Shown here one piece after another: positions 50,290 through 58,716 of a DNA stretch of 64,000 bases. Each line of letters begins with the position of its first letter. The stretch's first letter is position 1. The stretch is from Thalassotalea sp. G2M2-11 (GTDB lineage Bacteria > Pseudomonadota > Gammaproteobacteria > Enterobacterales > Alteromonadaceae). Location: contig NZ_JADNYL010000002.1 in assembly GCF_017168195.1 (NCBI RefSeq), positions 868,001-932,000 of the forward strand, read 5' to 3'. The translations under genes and the position numbers were made by a program. Below the pieces are notes generated by a model that worked only from the letters and a program-made list of their open reading frames with translations, was not told the DNA's origin and made no database searches.

Positions 50290-51351
50290 TCAACGACTAA
50301 ATATTTGATAATCATGTGCAATTATATTCAAAGACAATTCTTGCCCTTGTTGGTAGCACACATCACTGTAATAACTTAATTGTTGAAATGAAAGCCTTGG
50401 TTCATCGGACAGACTGGCCAATAAATAATGAAAGCCTTGCTCCGTTATACTAACATGATGAACAACCACATTGGCAGGTTGCTCCGCGGCTATTTCAACG
50501 TACTTTGGTTTCACTAATAAATAATACTGTTCATCAACCTTATTGTTCTCCAATCTCTCAGAAGAAAATTCGCTCAATGGACCTAAAGCACTTTGCCATT
50601 TGCTAGCTTGTTGTTGTACGGGTAACCAACTGCCTATTTGTAAAAAGTCAGCGACTTGCCAGCTAGCTGGCTGTTGAAAAACATGTGCGGGTGTACCTGA
50701 TTGTAATATGTCACCATAATGCATTACCGCTATTCTATCGGCAAAGGTGAAGACTTCATCCTTATTATGGGTAACAAAAATGGCGGTCATCTCTAACTGC
50801 TTCAGTAAACTACGTAACTCAAGCATTAATTCATTACGTAACCTAGCATCTATATTAGAAAACGGCTCATCAAGTAATAATAGCTTAGGCTGTGGGGCTA
50901 ATGCTCGCGCAATTGCTACTCGTTGCTGTTGACCTCCCGATAGTTGATGAGGATAGCGCTGCTCTAATTCGGTTAACTTTAACAAGGTTAATAAGCGATC
51001 AACGCGCGCAGCTTGTTCATTTTTTGTTAGATTGGCAATGCCAAAGGCAACATTTTGTTCAACGGTTAAATGCGGGAATAATGCATAATCTTGAAAAATC
51101 ATTCCTATTTGGCGATCTTCAGCCGGGGCAATATAATCATGCGAGGCGACGAGCTCTTCATCCAACACTATCTGGCCGTTGGTTTGCTCGATAAAACCTG
51201 CAATAGTATTGAGTAAGGTGGTTTTGCCACAACCACTCGGGCCGACTAACCCCAAGATATTCCCAGCATCGAGTGTTAAATCAATGTTTTTTAACAGCTG
51301 CTTGTCTCGCAGTTGCACGTCTAGATCGCTAATCGTCAGCAAAGTTGTCAA
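50290..51351 (-). CDS. fbpC: Iron(III) ABC transporter ATP-binding protein
   Basis: This ATPase powers a ferric iron importer. It has 353 residues: Walker A GPSGCGKTTLLN, Q-loop MIFQDYALFPHLTVEQNVAFG, signature LSGGQQQRVAIARALA and Walker B LLLLDEPFSNID. A C-terminal regulatory domain of about 110 residues follows. It probably starts at TTG 51351, preceded by GAGAG; the gap to the permease stop is three bases, so the genes are tightly coupled. Family placement among FbpC/AfuC/SfuC proteins follows from the partner genes. Confidence 0.88.
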   Translation of the reverse strand: MTTLLTISDLDVQLRDKQLLKNIDLTLDAGNILGLVGPSGCGKTTLLNTIAGFIEQTNGQIVLDEELVASHDYIAPAEDRQIGMIFQDYALFPHLTVEQNVAFGIANLTKNEQAARVDRLLTLLKLTELEQRYPHQLSGGQQQRVAIARALAPQPKLLLLDEPFSNIDARLRNELMLELRSLLKQLEMTAIFVTHNKDEVFTFADRIAVMHYGDILQSGTPAHVFQQPASWQVADFLQIGSWLPVQQQASKWQSALGPLSEFSSERLENNKVDEQYYLLVKPKYVEIAAEQPANVVVHHVSITEQGFHYLLASLSDEPRLSFQQLSYYSDVCYQQGQELSLNIIAHDYQIFSR

Positions 51352-51354
51352 ACG

Positions 51355-52974
51355 TTACTCTCTTTTATTCAAATAAATAATGGGCAATAAGCCAAATAAT
51401 ACAATGAGCAAGGCCCCCAATGCACCTCGTTCAAGCTGTTCATCAGATATTAATTGATAAATCTGTGTACTCAAGGTGTCAAAATTAAACGGTCTAAGTA
51501 GTAATACAGCTGGCAGCTCTTTCATTGCTTCAACAAACACCAACAGCCAAGCCACAAAGATTGATGACTTTAAAATAGGCAAATGCACTTTTAATAAACT
51601 ACGCCCTAATCCAACGCCTAAACTGGCAGGTGCAATATCAAGAGACGCAGGGATTTGCTCCACCCCACTTTGAATCGTACCATTGGCGATTGCAGCAAAA
51701 CGAACCACCAGAGCAAAAACAATCGCAAAAATGGAACCTGATAACAGTAGTCCGGGACCAGAGAACGACAAGGCTTTAGCAAGATCGTTAAGCCAATGAT
51801 CTAATGGCCCAAAGGTGGCTAGCATTGCCATTGCCAGTACAGTTCCTGGAATGGCATAACCTACCCCGGATATTTGTAGCGGATATTTACGCCACGTATG
51901 TGAATGTAAGCGATTAAACAATACCAAGAGTAATGCTATCAGCGTGGTAATAGTTGCGGTAAAGACTGAAACTTTAACACTGTTTAGCCCTGAGCTTAGC
52001 AGTTGTTGAAGTTGGGTTAAGGTTGCATAATCAATGGCCATCTGCACGAGTAACAAGCATGGAATGACAAATCCCGCCAACACGAGCAGCCAGCAATACC
52101 CTGCAAACAGTAAATGTTGACCTGTGCTCAGTTGCCGTAATTGTATGTGGTTATTCGGTCGGTTTGATTGATGTCGATGACCCGCCCTCGCCTTTTGTTC
52201 GGCGACAACAGCAAACAGTACAAATAACATCAAAATACTCGCCAGTGCATTGGCAGTGGATAGATCGCCATATTCTAACCAAGTATCATAAATGGCTGTG
52301 GTTAAGGTATTAACAGCAAAATATTGCACGGTGGCAAAATCCGCCAGCGTTTCCATCAAGACTAAACTGGCGGCAATCGCAATAGCAGGCCGAGCTAATG
52401 GCAACGCCACTTTGATAAAACTTTTGGAAAAACTATAGCCGAGGCTGCGGCTGGCACGCAGTAGTTGTTGGTCCTGACATTCAAACGCGGTACGTACCAA
52501 CATATACACGTAAGGAAATAATACCAAAGCCAGCATAATAGCAGCACCAGTAATGGTTCTGATATCAAAGAACCAATAATCACTGGGTGATTGCCATTGA
52601 AAATATGCCCGTAATGCCCTTTGCACGGGACCGGCATAATCAAACAAGTCAGTATATAAATACGCGACTAAGTAAGCTGGCATGGCTAACGGCAACATTA
52701 ATAACCAACGCAGGTATCGCCGCCCCACCACATTGGTTTGACTAATGATGATCGCACAAGGCACGCCAAAGAGCAGCGCAATAAACACCACTAATACTGC
52801 CAATATTAGCGTATTACTAATGTATGTAGGTAAAACAGATTGCCAAAGGTGAGAAAACAGCTCGCTAGAAACAAAGATACCTGAGGTAAGCATCACTAGC
52901 ACTGGTGTTATTAACGCCAGTGCTATTAACCAACTCGTAAAGCTCCATGCTTGACTTTTATGACCAAGGCTCAA
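51355..52974 (-). CDS. fbpB: Iron(III) ABC transporter permease, fused two-domain type
   Basis: This inner-membrane permease has two binding-protein-dependent transport domains in one chain (539 residues, about 12 helices). EAA-type loops occur in each half: SRSLGYSFSKSFIKVALPLARPAI and APASLGVGLGRSLLKVHLPIL. This layout is typical of FbpB/SfuB/ThiP-like permeases. The start is probably TTG at 52974, because the first helix begins about residue 13 and no ATG lies before it; no good ribosome binding site is visible, and coupling from fbpA, whose stop is 12 bases upstream, may suffice. Confidence 0.88.
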   Translation of the reverse strand: MSLGHKSQAWSFTSWLIALALITPVLVMLTSGIFVSSELFSHLWQSVLPTYISNTLILAVLVVFIALLFGVPCAIIISQTNVVGRRYLRWLLMLPLAMPAYLVAYLYTDLFDYAGPVQRALRAYFQWQSPSDYWFFDIRTITGAAIMLALVLFPYVYMLVRTAFECQDQQLLRASRSLGYSFSKSFIKVALPLARPAIAIAASLVLMETLADFATVQYFAVNTLTTAIYDTWLEYGDLSTANALASILMLFVLFAVVAEQKARAGHRHQSNRPNNHIQLRQLSTGQHLLFAGYCWLLVLAGFVIPCLLLVQMAIDYATLTQLQQLLSSGLNSVKVSVFTATITTLIALLLVLFNRLHSHTWRKYPLQISGVGYAIPGTVLAMAMLATFGPLDHWLNDLAKALSFSGPGLLLSGSIFAIVFALVVRFAAIANGTIQSGVEQIPASLDIAPASLGVGLGRSLLKVHLPILKSSIFVAWLLVFVEAMKELPAVLLLRPFNFDTLSTQIYQLISDEQLERGALGALLIVLFGLLPIIYLNKRE

Positions 52975-52986
52975 AATAAAATTCTA

Positions 52987-53997
52987 TTACAAGTCAAATT
53001 TAGCCTGATCAATAAGCTTTATCGCAGCTTTACGGTGCTTGGCGATTTCCGCTAACGATAACTCATCCGCTTTAAATGTTCCCCAAGAAGCCACCAATGC
53101 TGATACAGGAACACCGACTCTTACAGGGTACTCCATATTCGTTTCAGCATACATTTGCTGGGCTTTAGCTGATACTAAAAACTCCATCAATTTTAATGCG
53201 TTGTCTTTATTAGGTGCATATTTTGCCATGGCAACACCCGAAATATTCACGTGTGCGCCGCGATTATTTTGATTTGGGAAATTAATATTAACAGCGTCAG
53301 CCCATACTTTTTGTTTGTTATCTTTAAGCATTTTGCCAAAGTAATAACTATTTCCTAAAGACAAATCACATAGATTTTGATGAATTGCTTGTACTTGACC
53401 ACGATCACTGCCTTGTGGCTTACGTGCTAAATTGGCTTTTAGTCCTTTTAACCACTGCAAGGTTTCCTCCTCACCATGCTCAGCAATCATAGAGGCAACC
53501 AAGGCAACATTATATGGATGTTTACCACTGCGTGTACAAACACGGCCTTTATATTTAGGGTCGGCTAAATCTTCATAATTAAGGGCAACCTCGCCTAAAC
53601 GCTTCGCTGAATAAATATTTCTCACCCGAGTCGTTAAAGCAAACCACGTATTATCTGTCGCTTGAAACTGGGCAGGTACTGCTTGTTCTATCACAGCTGA
53701 TTCAACTGGTTGTAGCAATTGATTTGCCTGTAACTCAACCAATCGACTGATATCGGTGGTGAGTAACACATCAGCAGGGCTGTATTCCCCTTCGCGTTTT
53801 AATCGTTCTGCCATGCCTTTTTTAGCAAACACCACATTGACTTTAATCCCCGTTTCTTTGCTAAAAACATCAAATAACGGTTTAACTAAAAAAGGTTGGC
53901 GATAAGAATAAACGTTCACTTCTGCCGCTTGCGCAACAATGCTGGGTAATAATAAACAGGTTAATACAATCTTCTTTAACAAGGAGGTATTTAACAT
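52987..53997 (-). CDS. fbpA: Iron(III) ABC transporter periplasmic binding protein
   Basis: This ferric-ion binding protein has a signal peptide (cleavage after VAQA: LTCLLLPSIVAQAAEVNVYSYRQ). It has 336 residues and resembles FbpA/FutA/IdiA. The tandem tyrosines expected to bind iron are in LGNSYYFGKM, and an N-terminal tyrosine lies in VYSYRQPFLV. GRVCTRSGKHPYN is another family segment. The start at 53997 follows AAGGAGG, a perfect ribosome binding site. A Fur-type palindrome lies 85 bases upstream, so the operon should be induced by iron starvation. Confidence 0.93.
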   Translation of the reverse strand: MLNTSLLKKIVLTCLLLPSIVAQAAEVNVYSYRQPFLVKPLFDVFSKETGIKVNVVFAKKGMAERLKREGEYSPADVLLTTDISRLVELQANQLLQPVESAVIEQAVPAQFQATDNTWFALTTRVRNIYSAKRLGEVALNYEDLADPKYKGRVCTRSGKHPYNVALVASMIAEHGEEETLQWLKGLKANLARKPQGSDRGQVQAIHQNLCDLSLGNSYYFGKMLKDNKQKVWADAVNINFPNQNNRGAHVNISGVAMAKYAPNKDNALKLMEFLVSAKAQQMYAETNMEYPVRVGVPVSALVASWGTFKADELSLAEIAKHRKAAIKLIDQAKFDL

Positions 53998-54082
53998 CTT
54001 AGTTCCAATCCAAATAGAGTAATGATGGTAGAGTGTAATTGGCTGCAAGCCTAATGAACAAACGAGGTACTGTCAACATTTT

Positions 54083-54097
54083 TGAGAATAGTTCTCA
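54083..54097. promoter_or_regulatory. Candidate Fur box upstream of fbpA
   Basis: TGAGAATAGTTCTCA is a 15-base palindrome with a three-base centre. It agrees with the 7-1-7 Fur pattern TGATAAT-N-ATTATCA at most positions and lies 85 bases before the fbpA start. Confidence 0.65.
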
Positions 54098-54193
54098 TTT
54101 GAATTGATTTACATCAGTTTATCATCAGATAGTCAGCACTATCTAACTTCAGTTTTGTAAAAGTAACGACAACATAGGCAAAGGTAAACAAGC

Positions 54194-54691
54194 TTACGCC
54201 TTGTTGATGACTTCAACAGGTGAATGTTCGCTAATATAGGCGATAGCATCAGATGACAATACGCGATTTGATAAATAGGTTTTTCCGCCAGCGTGCTCAA
54301 TAATCCAGCCTAGTTCAGTCTGCATCAAGCGGGAAATATCTGACCAAGAAATCATTGTTTGTTGATAGAAAGAGTGACTTTTAATGCCTTGTTCATCAAT
54401 CGTTAATGTAACCTCATTATTGGCTGCCTTGCTTAGCAGTTGCCGAGCGACCCACCAAGGCTTTTTATAATAAACACTTAAGGCTTCTAATATGCCCAGC
54501 GCAAAAACAAACCAAGCAGCGTAAGGGTTAACCTCAGTGATTAGCACCAGTAAGGCTCCAAAAAAGATAAAAAATATCGATTTAGCATAAGCACGACCAA
54601 CACTGATTGGTTCAACCGATTGCTCAAAACATTCATTAAAATACTGTTTATCTAAAACATAGCGCTGTTGGTAGCAAAATTCTGTATTCAT
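54194..54691 (-). CDS. YcxB-like membrane protein
   Basis: This 165-residue inner-membrane protein has two hydrophobic helices in the first half (about residues 35-75: SIFFIFFGALLVLITEV and AAWFVFALGILEALSVYY) and a soluble C-terminal half. That half carries the YcxB-type pattern DEQGIKSHSFYQQTMISWSDISRL, ending in a predicted PH-like fold. Members have no established function. It is a single gene downstream of, and in the same direction as, the gene at 54830. Confidence 0.65.
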   Translation of the reverse strand: MNTEFCYQQRYVLDKQYFNECFEQSVEPISVGRAYAKSIFFIFFGALLVLITEVNPYAAWFVFALGILEALSVYYKKPWWVARQLLSKAANNEVTLTIDEQGIKSHSFYQQTMISWSDISRLMQTELGWIIEHAGGKTYLSNRVLSSDAIAYISEHSPVEVINKA

Positions 54692-54829
54692 TAGCCATCA
54701 TCTGTGGATCATAAAAATAATCACACGTTAAAAGAAAAGTGTATTCTAACGAGAAGCACCTATTGATCAAAGCAGTAATTGCACCGCACCATTTGAGCAA
54801 GCAAAACAGCCTGCTTAGCGAATGAATGC

Positions 54830-55306
54830 TTAACCTGCATTTTTATCTGACGGCTCTATATCGACCACTTCCTCTGGCGATGACGTTCTCTCTAAAAGTT
54901 GTCTGATCTTGTTCTTTGTTGCTGCGGTTAATTTACCACGCGCTTGCTCTTCCTTTAGCATGCTTGCAATTTGGTCAAACAATTGATCGGCATTATTGTT
55001 TGATAAATGATTGTTAATCGTAGCAAGTGGCGACTGCTTGGTATTTGTTTCAGCTGTATGCTCACTCTTAATGGGTGGCTGCTGATGGGCAAATAAATTA
55101 AGCCATATATCCGTTTGCTGCCCTAATTTCATCAATTGATTAAACTGGCTTTGCTCTTTCGATGGTTGACGAAAAATGTCGAAGAGCGTACAAACAAAGG
55201 ATACAGGACTGAGTAATAAATCCCTAAGTGCATCGAATGCTAACTTAATTTGAAAAATTAGTAAGCTTTTCACCATAGTCCAACGACTATATGAGTTTTC
55301 TGACAT
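54830..55306 (-). CDS. Conserved hypothetical protein with N-terminal membrane-associated helix
   Basis: I do not recognise a characterised family. The 158-residue protein has a conserved-looking N-terminal region (SRWTMVKSLLIFQIKLAFDALRDLLLSPVSFVCTLFD) that could lie in or on the membrane. A charged, low-complexity linker follows, then a short helical C-terminal part (DQLFDQIASMLKEEQARG...). Start and reading frame look genuine (ATG at 55306 with spacing for a weak ribosome binding site). No operon partner is evident. Confidence 0.65.
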   Translation of the reverse strand: MSENSYSRWTMVKSLLIFQIKLAFDALRDLLLSPVSFVCTLFDIFRQPSKEQSQFNQLMKLGQQTDIWLNLFAHQQPPIKSEHTAETNTKQSPLATINNHLSNNNADQLFDQIASMLKEEQARGKLTAATKNKIRQLLERTSSPEEVVDIEPSDKNAG

Positions 55307-55353
55307 GATTTACCTTACGCGATTAACACCTTTCATTTAGCTGCCATATCTTA

Positions 55354-55368
55354 TACCAATGGAAATAT
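55354..55368. repeat. Solitary end of the ATACCAATGGAA repeat family
   Basis: ATACCAATGGAAATA matches the right terminus of the element at 17052-17317. No partner terminus was found in the following 300 bases. Confidence 0.5.
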
Positions 55369-55516
55369 TAGTAACAAAATAAATTGCTAGCAGTTGTAAA
55401 AAATTAGCGTAATATTTTTAAGGAAAAATGATTTTACTGCCGATGCTGACCATTTAAATGCATCAAAAAGTTTAATGAAAGCATCGCTATCATTAGACAA
55501 TAAGAATCAGACATAA

Positions 55517-55551
55517 ATGCGCCCTAATGTTAGTCACACATTAAGGCGCAT
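55517..55551 (-). terminator. Strong hairpin downstream of the TonB-domain gene
   Basis: ATGCGCCCTAATGT (55517-55530) pairs with ACATTAAGGCGCAT (55538-55551) with one mismatch and a seven-base loop. On the minus strand it is followed by TTTATG, a short T tract. It is the likely end of the transcript from 55686-56738. The rest of 55307-55685 shows no gene. Confidence 0.5.
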
Positions 55552-55685
55552 GATCATGAAACAAAGAAGTGGAATTTGCTTTGCACCTTAAGTGTAGTAC
55601 AGCTTTGCGCAATTTCTACTAAATTAGTTAGCGAACAAATATATTTAGCGATTAGCAATTGCTTAGTTATTAAAAATATTAACAA

Positions 55686-56738
55686 TTAAGTTTTCTGGCC
55701 GTGTTCAATTAATTTAAATTGGCTATTGTTTTCCCCATAAATATACAAATCACAACTGCGCCAAGCAGACGGTAATTTCCACGAATTATTATTTTCTACT
55801 GTATATACATGGCGCTTGTTAGCACAACGAACATCTAACTTAGTTAACCTGCCACTGATCTCAGTTAAGGTAAATTCATTGCGCACTAAGCTATAATGCC
55901 AAAAATCTTTGTTGCCGATATCGCCGGCAACGACAAACGCTTTTTCACTGGCAATGAGGTCTTCAACTTTTTCCATTAAATTATTGTACTGTTGACGCTG
56001 CTCTGAGTTGATATCAAGTTTCATTAACTGCTGATAAACATCGGATGCCATTTTAAACTGACTTAACTTTATCGCTAACATAAAACGATTACTTAACACC
56101 GAGTGTTTAAATTGTTGAGATTTCTCATCATCATTAATAAACGAGATGTTAGATAAATGTGCTAACTGTTTTTTTGAATCACCCAATTGCTCCGCGTGTA
56201 AAGCCAGTAGGCTTTGCAAATAATTATGTTCACCAATATGGCGATATTTGAATGATTGTAATCGTTCTTTTAAACGCTCAAATTCTGGATAATCTTTTTT
56301 CTTTAATGCATCAATTGCTAACTGATACGCTTTACGAAATTTTTTCCTGACACCATCGCTTCCCCCTTCCATTTTAAAGCTTATTTTTACCGTATTGACA
56401 CATTGTTGGATCGGCTCACCATTTTCCATGGCAGGTTCGTAGCGCCAATTTTTTATCGCTTGTTTGGCAGCTTTAGTAATATCTTTACTGCCAGATGATT
56501 TCAGTTCCACCACATTTGAAACCGTGCCATCTTTTTCAACAATAAAGCTAAACTTTGCCCAACCTGCGCGACCTTCACGGGCGGCTTTCATCGGGTATTT
56601 AGGATTTACGCGCTTTATCGGTTCAGGCTGAACCACAGCGGCAAGTTGTTTAGATAGCTTAATACTGTCATCAGCGAAGGCGTTAGCAGTCAAGCAAACG
56701 AATAAAAACCATAAGAAAAAATTAAGCATAAGGAGCAT
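55686..56738 (-). CDS. Periplasmic protein with TonB C-terminal domain
   Basis: A hydrophobic signal sequence (MLNFFLWFLFVCLTANAFA) precedes a TonB C-terminal domain at about residues 30-120: RVNPKYPMKAAREGRAGWAKF, VEKDGTVSNVVELKSSGSKD, WRYEPAMENGEPIQQCVN. The remaining 220 residues are mostly helical and unassigned. Unlike true TonB it lacks a proline-rich linker and ends in another domain, so it is not a classical energy transducer. Starts at 56738 or 56729 are possible (neither has a strong ribosome binding site). The gene is monocistronic. Confidence 0.75.
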   Translation of the reverse strand: MLLMLNFFLWFLFVCLTANAFADDSIKLSKQLAAVVQPEPIKRVNPKYPMKAAREGRAGWAKFSFIVEKDGTVSNVVELKSSGSKDITKAAKQAIKNWRYEPAMENGEPIQQCVNTVKISFKMEGGSDGVRKKFRKAYQLAIDALKKKDYPEFERLKERLQSFKYRHIGEHNYLQSLLALHAEQLGDSKKQLAHLSNISFINDDEKSQQFKHSVLSNRFMLAIKLSQFKMASDVYQQLMKLDINSEQRQQYNNLMEKVEDLIASEKAFVVAGDIGNKDFWHYSLVRNEFTLTEISGRLTKLDVRCANKRHVYTVENNNSWKLPSAWRSCDLYIYGENNSQFKLIEHGQKT

Positions 56739-56887
56739 TCCATTGACTACATTAGATGTTAACAAACAATTAACAATTTAACATATAGATAGCTAAATGG
56801 CATGATCTTTTTCATGCTAGACAAAGACTTGCTTCATATAACAACTCAGTTACTATAATAACCATCATTCTATCCGTCATTTAATTA

Positions 56888-58003
56888 ATGACACGTTCTC
56901 ACCATGGGAGCATCGTTTTGCCACATTTATCCACCGTTAATCGCATCACTGAACAAAGTTTTGGTCAACTTTCATCTGGTGAGCAAGCAAGTTTATATAC
57001 CTTAACCAACTGCCACGGCATGCAAGTAAAGCTCACTAATTACGGTGCGATAATTGTAGCTATTTATGCGTTTGATAAGACACAGCGTTTAACGGATATT
57101 GTACTCGGATATGACAATGTTGCAGACTATGAAACAGATAGCTACTATTTAGGCGCCATTATTGGTCGATACGCAGGTCGGATCAAACATGGCAAAATAC
57201 ATATTCTCGGCAAAGATCACCAGCTTGAGCTAAACGCTCCTGATAGCCAACTTCATGGCGGAAAATCAGGACTCAACAAGCAGCTTTGGCAAGCTAAATG
57301 CACTGAAGAACATGACTCAGCATGCGTAAGCCTAAGCTACACTAGCCCAGATGGAGAGGCTGGTTTTCCCGGAGAAGTGGCCTTCACGATTAATTATCAC
57401 TTGAATGATAACAATGAGTTGATCGTTGAATATTTTGCCAGCACAGATCAACCAACCTTAGTAAACCTCACCCAACATAGTTACTTTAACTTATCGGGTC
57501 ATAGCAGCAACAACATTTATCAGCATTTAGTGACGCTCAATGCCGATAATTTTTTACCTATGACAGAACAAGCTTACCCAACTGGCGAAATCACACCAGT
57601 TAACGGCACAGTGCATGATTTTACTTCGCCAAGAAAAATCGGTGAAGCAATGCATAGCGATGACAAACAAATACAAATTGCCAAAGGCTATGATAATTAC
57701 TGGTTAGTAAATGAAGATAGCCTAACAGAGCAAGCTTTTGCCGCTCAGGTCGTAGCCCCCGATACAGGGATCACCATGCGCCTATTTACCGATCAACCTA
57801 GCCTGATTCTATATACAGCCAATTACATTGACGGTAGCCAAGTTGGAAAAAACAACTATCGCTATCAACAACACGGCGCATTATGTTTAGAGCCACAACG
57901 AGCCAATAGCAAAGCGCTAGGTGCAACGTTAGATAATACTCTGCTTATGCCTGAGCAACCTTTTTATAGCCGCTCTCGTTATTTATTCAGCGTGGATAAA
58001 TAA
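56888..58003 (+). CDS. galM: Aldose 1-epimerase (galactose mutarotase)
   Basis: GalM interconverts alpha and beta anomers of hexoses. The 371-residue protein has the expected catalytic residues: H123 (QLHGG), H197 (LTQHSYFNLSG) and the base E335 (ALCLEPQRAN). Also conserved are GRYAGRI and NLTQHSYFNL. The exact start is uncertain: ATG 56888 has no ribosome binding site, while TTG at 56918 has GGGAG seven bases upstream and begins just before the conserved region. No galactose operon genes are nearby. It ends at a terminator shared with argR. Confidence 0.92.
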   Translation: MTRSHHGSIVLPHLSTVNRITEQSFGQLSSGEQASLYTLTNCHGMQVKLTNYGAIIVAIYAFDKTQRLTDIVLGYDNVADYETDSYYLGAIIGRYAGRIKHGKIHILGKDHQLELNAPDSQLHGGKSGLNKQLWQAKCTEEHDSACVSLSYTSPDGEAGFPGEVAFTINYHLNDNNELIVEYFASTDQPTLVNLTQHSYFNLSGHSSNNIYQHLVTLNADNFLPMTEQAYPTGEITPVNGTVHDFTSPRKIGEAMHSDDKQIQIAKGYDNYWLVNEDSLTEQAFAAQVVAPDTGITMRLFTDQPSLILYTANYIDGSQVGKNNYRYQQHGALCLEPQRANSKALGATLDNTLLMPEQPFYSRSRYLFSVDK

Positions 58004-58010
58004 AACACAA

Positions 58011-58040
58011 AAAAAGGAAGCAATATGGCTTCCTTTTTTA
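58011..58040. terminator. Bidirectional terminator between galM and argR
   Basis: GGAAGC (58016-58021) pairs with GCTTCC (58028-58033), extended by flanking A and T runs to about 11 pairs. It suits convergent galM (plus) and argR (minus). Confidence 0.85.
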
Positions 58041-58061
58041 GGACAATGATTAGAGATCAAA

Positions 58062-58532
58062 TTACACATCTAATAATCTTTTAATATCTTCAGTGATCTG
58101 GTCTATTTTCATAACATCAATCGGCGCAATAAAAATAGTATCATCGCCCGCTAATGTACCTAAAATACCAGCAGATTCCCCCATACTGTCCAGCATACGG
58201 GAAATCAACGGCGCACCACCAATACCTGTTTTCACAATAATTTGGGTATTATTATGTTTAACACTGACAACAACCGATTGTATCGCCTGCCTTGATTTAG
58301 GAATAGCAAGCTCGTCAGGTAAAATATAAACCACTTGATTACTGGCATTACGCATTTTCACAGCGCCCAGTTTTGACAATAAACGTGAAATTTTTGCCTG
58401 CGACATATTTTTAAAGCCCTGTGTAGCTAATGCATCAGCTAACTGGCTTTGAGAACCATAACATTGCTCTTTTAATAAGGCTTTAAATGCCAATGCTAAT
58501 TCCGCTTCATTTTTCTTACGTTCAGATGTCAT
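58062..58532 (-). CDS. argR: Arginine repressor
   Basis: ArgR is a hexameric regulator that binds ARG boxes when charged with L-arginine. It is 156 residues, as in E. coli. The N-terminal winged helix (about residues 10-70) contains GSQSQLADALATQGFKNMSQAKISRLLSKLG, and the C-terminal arginine-binding and oligomerisation domain contains GILGTLAGDDTIFIAP. The ATG at 58532 gives the family-typical MTSERKKNEAELALAFK; an upstream in-frame start would add six residues. No mdh gene is adjacent on either side within the window. Confidence 0.96.
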   Translation of the reverse strand: MTSERKKNEAELALAFKALLKEQCYGSQSQLADALATQGFKNMSQAKISRLLSKLGAVKMRNASNQVVYILPDELAIPKSRQAIQSVVVSVKHNNTQIIVKTGIGGAPLISRMLDSMGESAGILGTLAGDDTIFIAPIDVMKIDQITEDIKRLLDV

Positions 58533-58716
58533 TATCGTCCTAATCACCATACTAGAATAATTAATATTTTAGCTATTTTAATCAGTAAATCCCACTTTTT
58601 ATTCACTATTTAATGGTAATTTACAGTAATGACACCGACTTATGGGCTTTATGTAAGAAAAACAAGCACAACAAGGTGAATATTTATACTTTTATATGTC
58701 ATCAGCAATGAATGGC

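Noticed and set aside
54194-56738. A possible envelope gene island with shared function
   Set aside because: The three genes have separate gaps, no shared promoter signs and no common domain, so grouping them would be speculation.
58533-58716. ARG box upstream of argR
   Set aside because: Only a half-site like string (GTGAATAAAAA on the minus strand) is visible; a full 18-base box with both arms is not.
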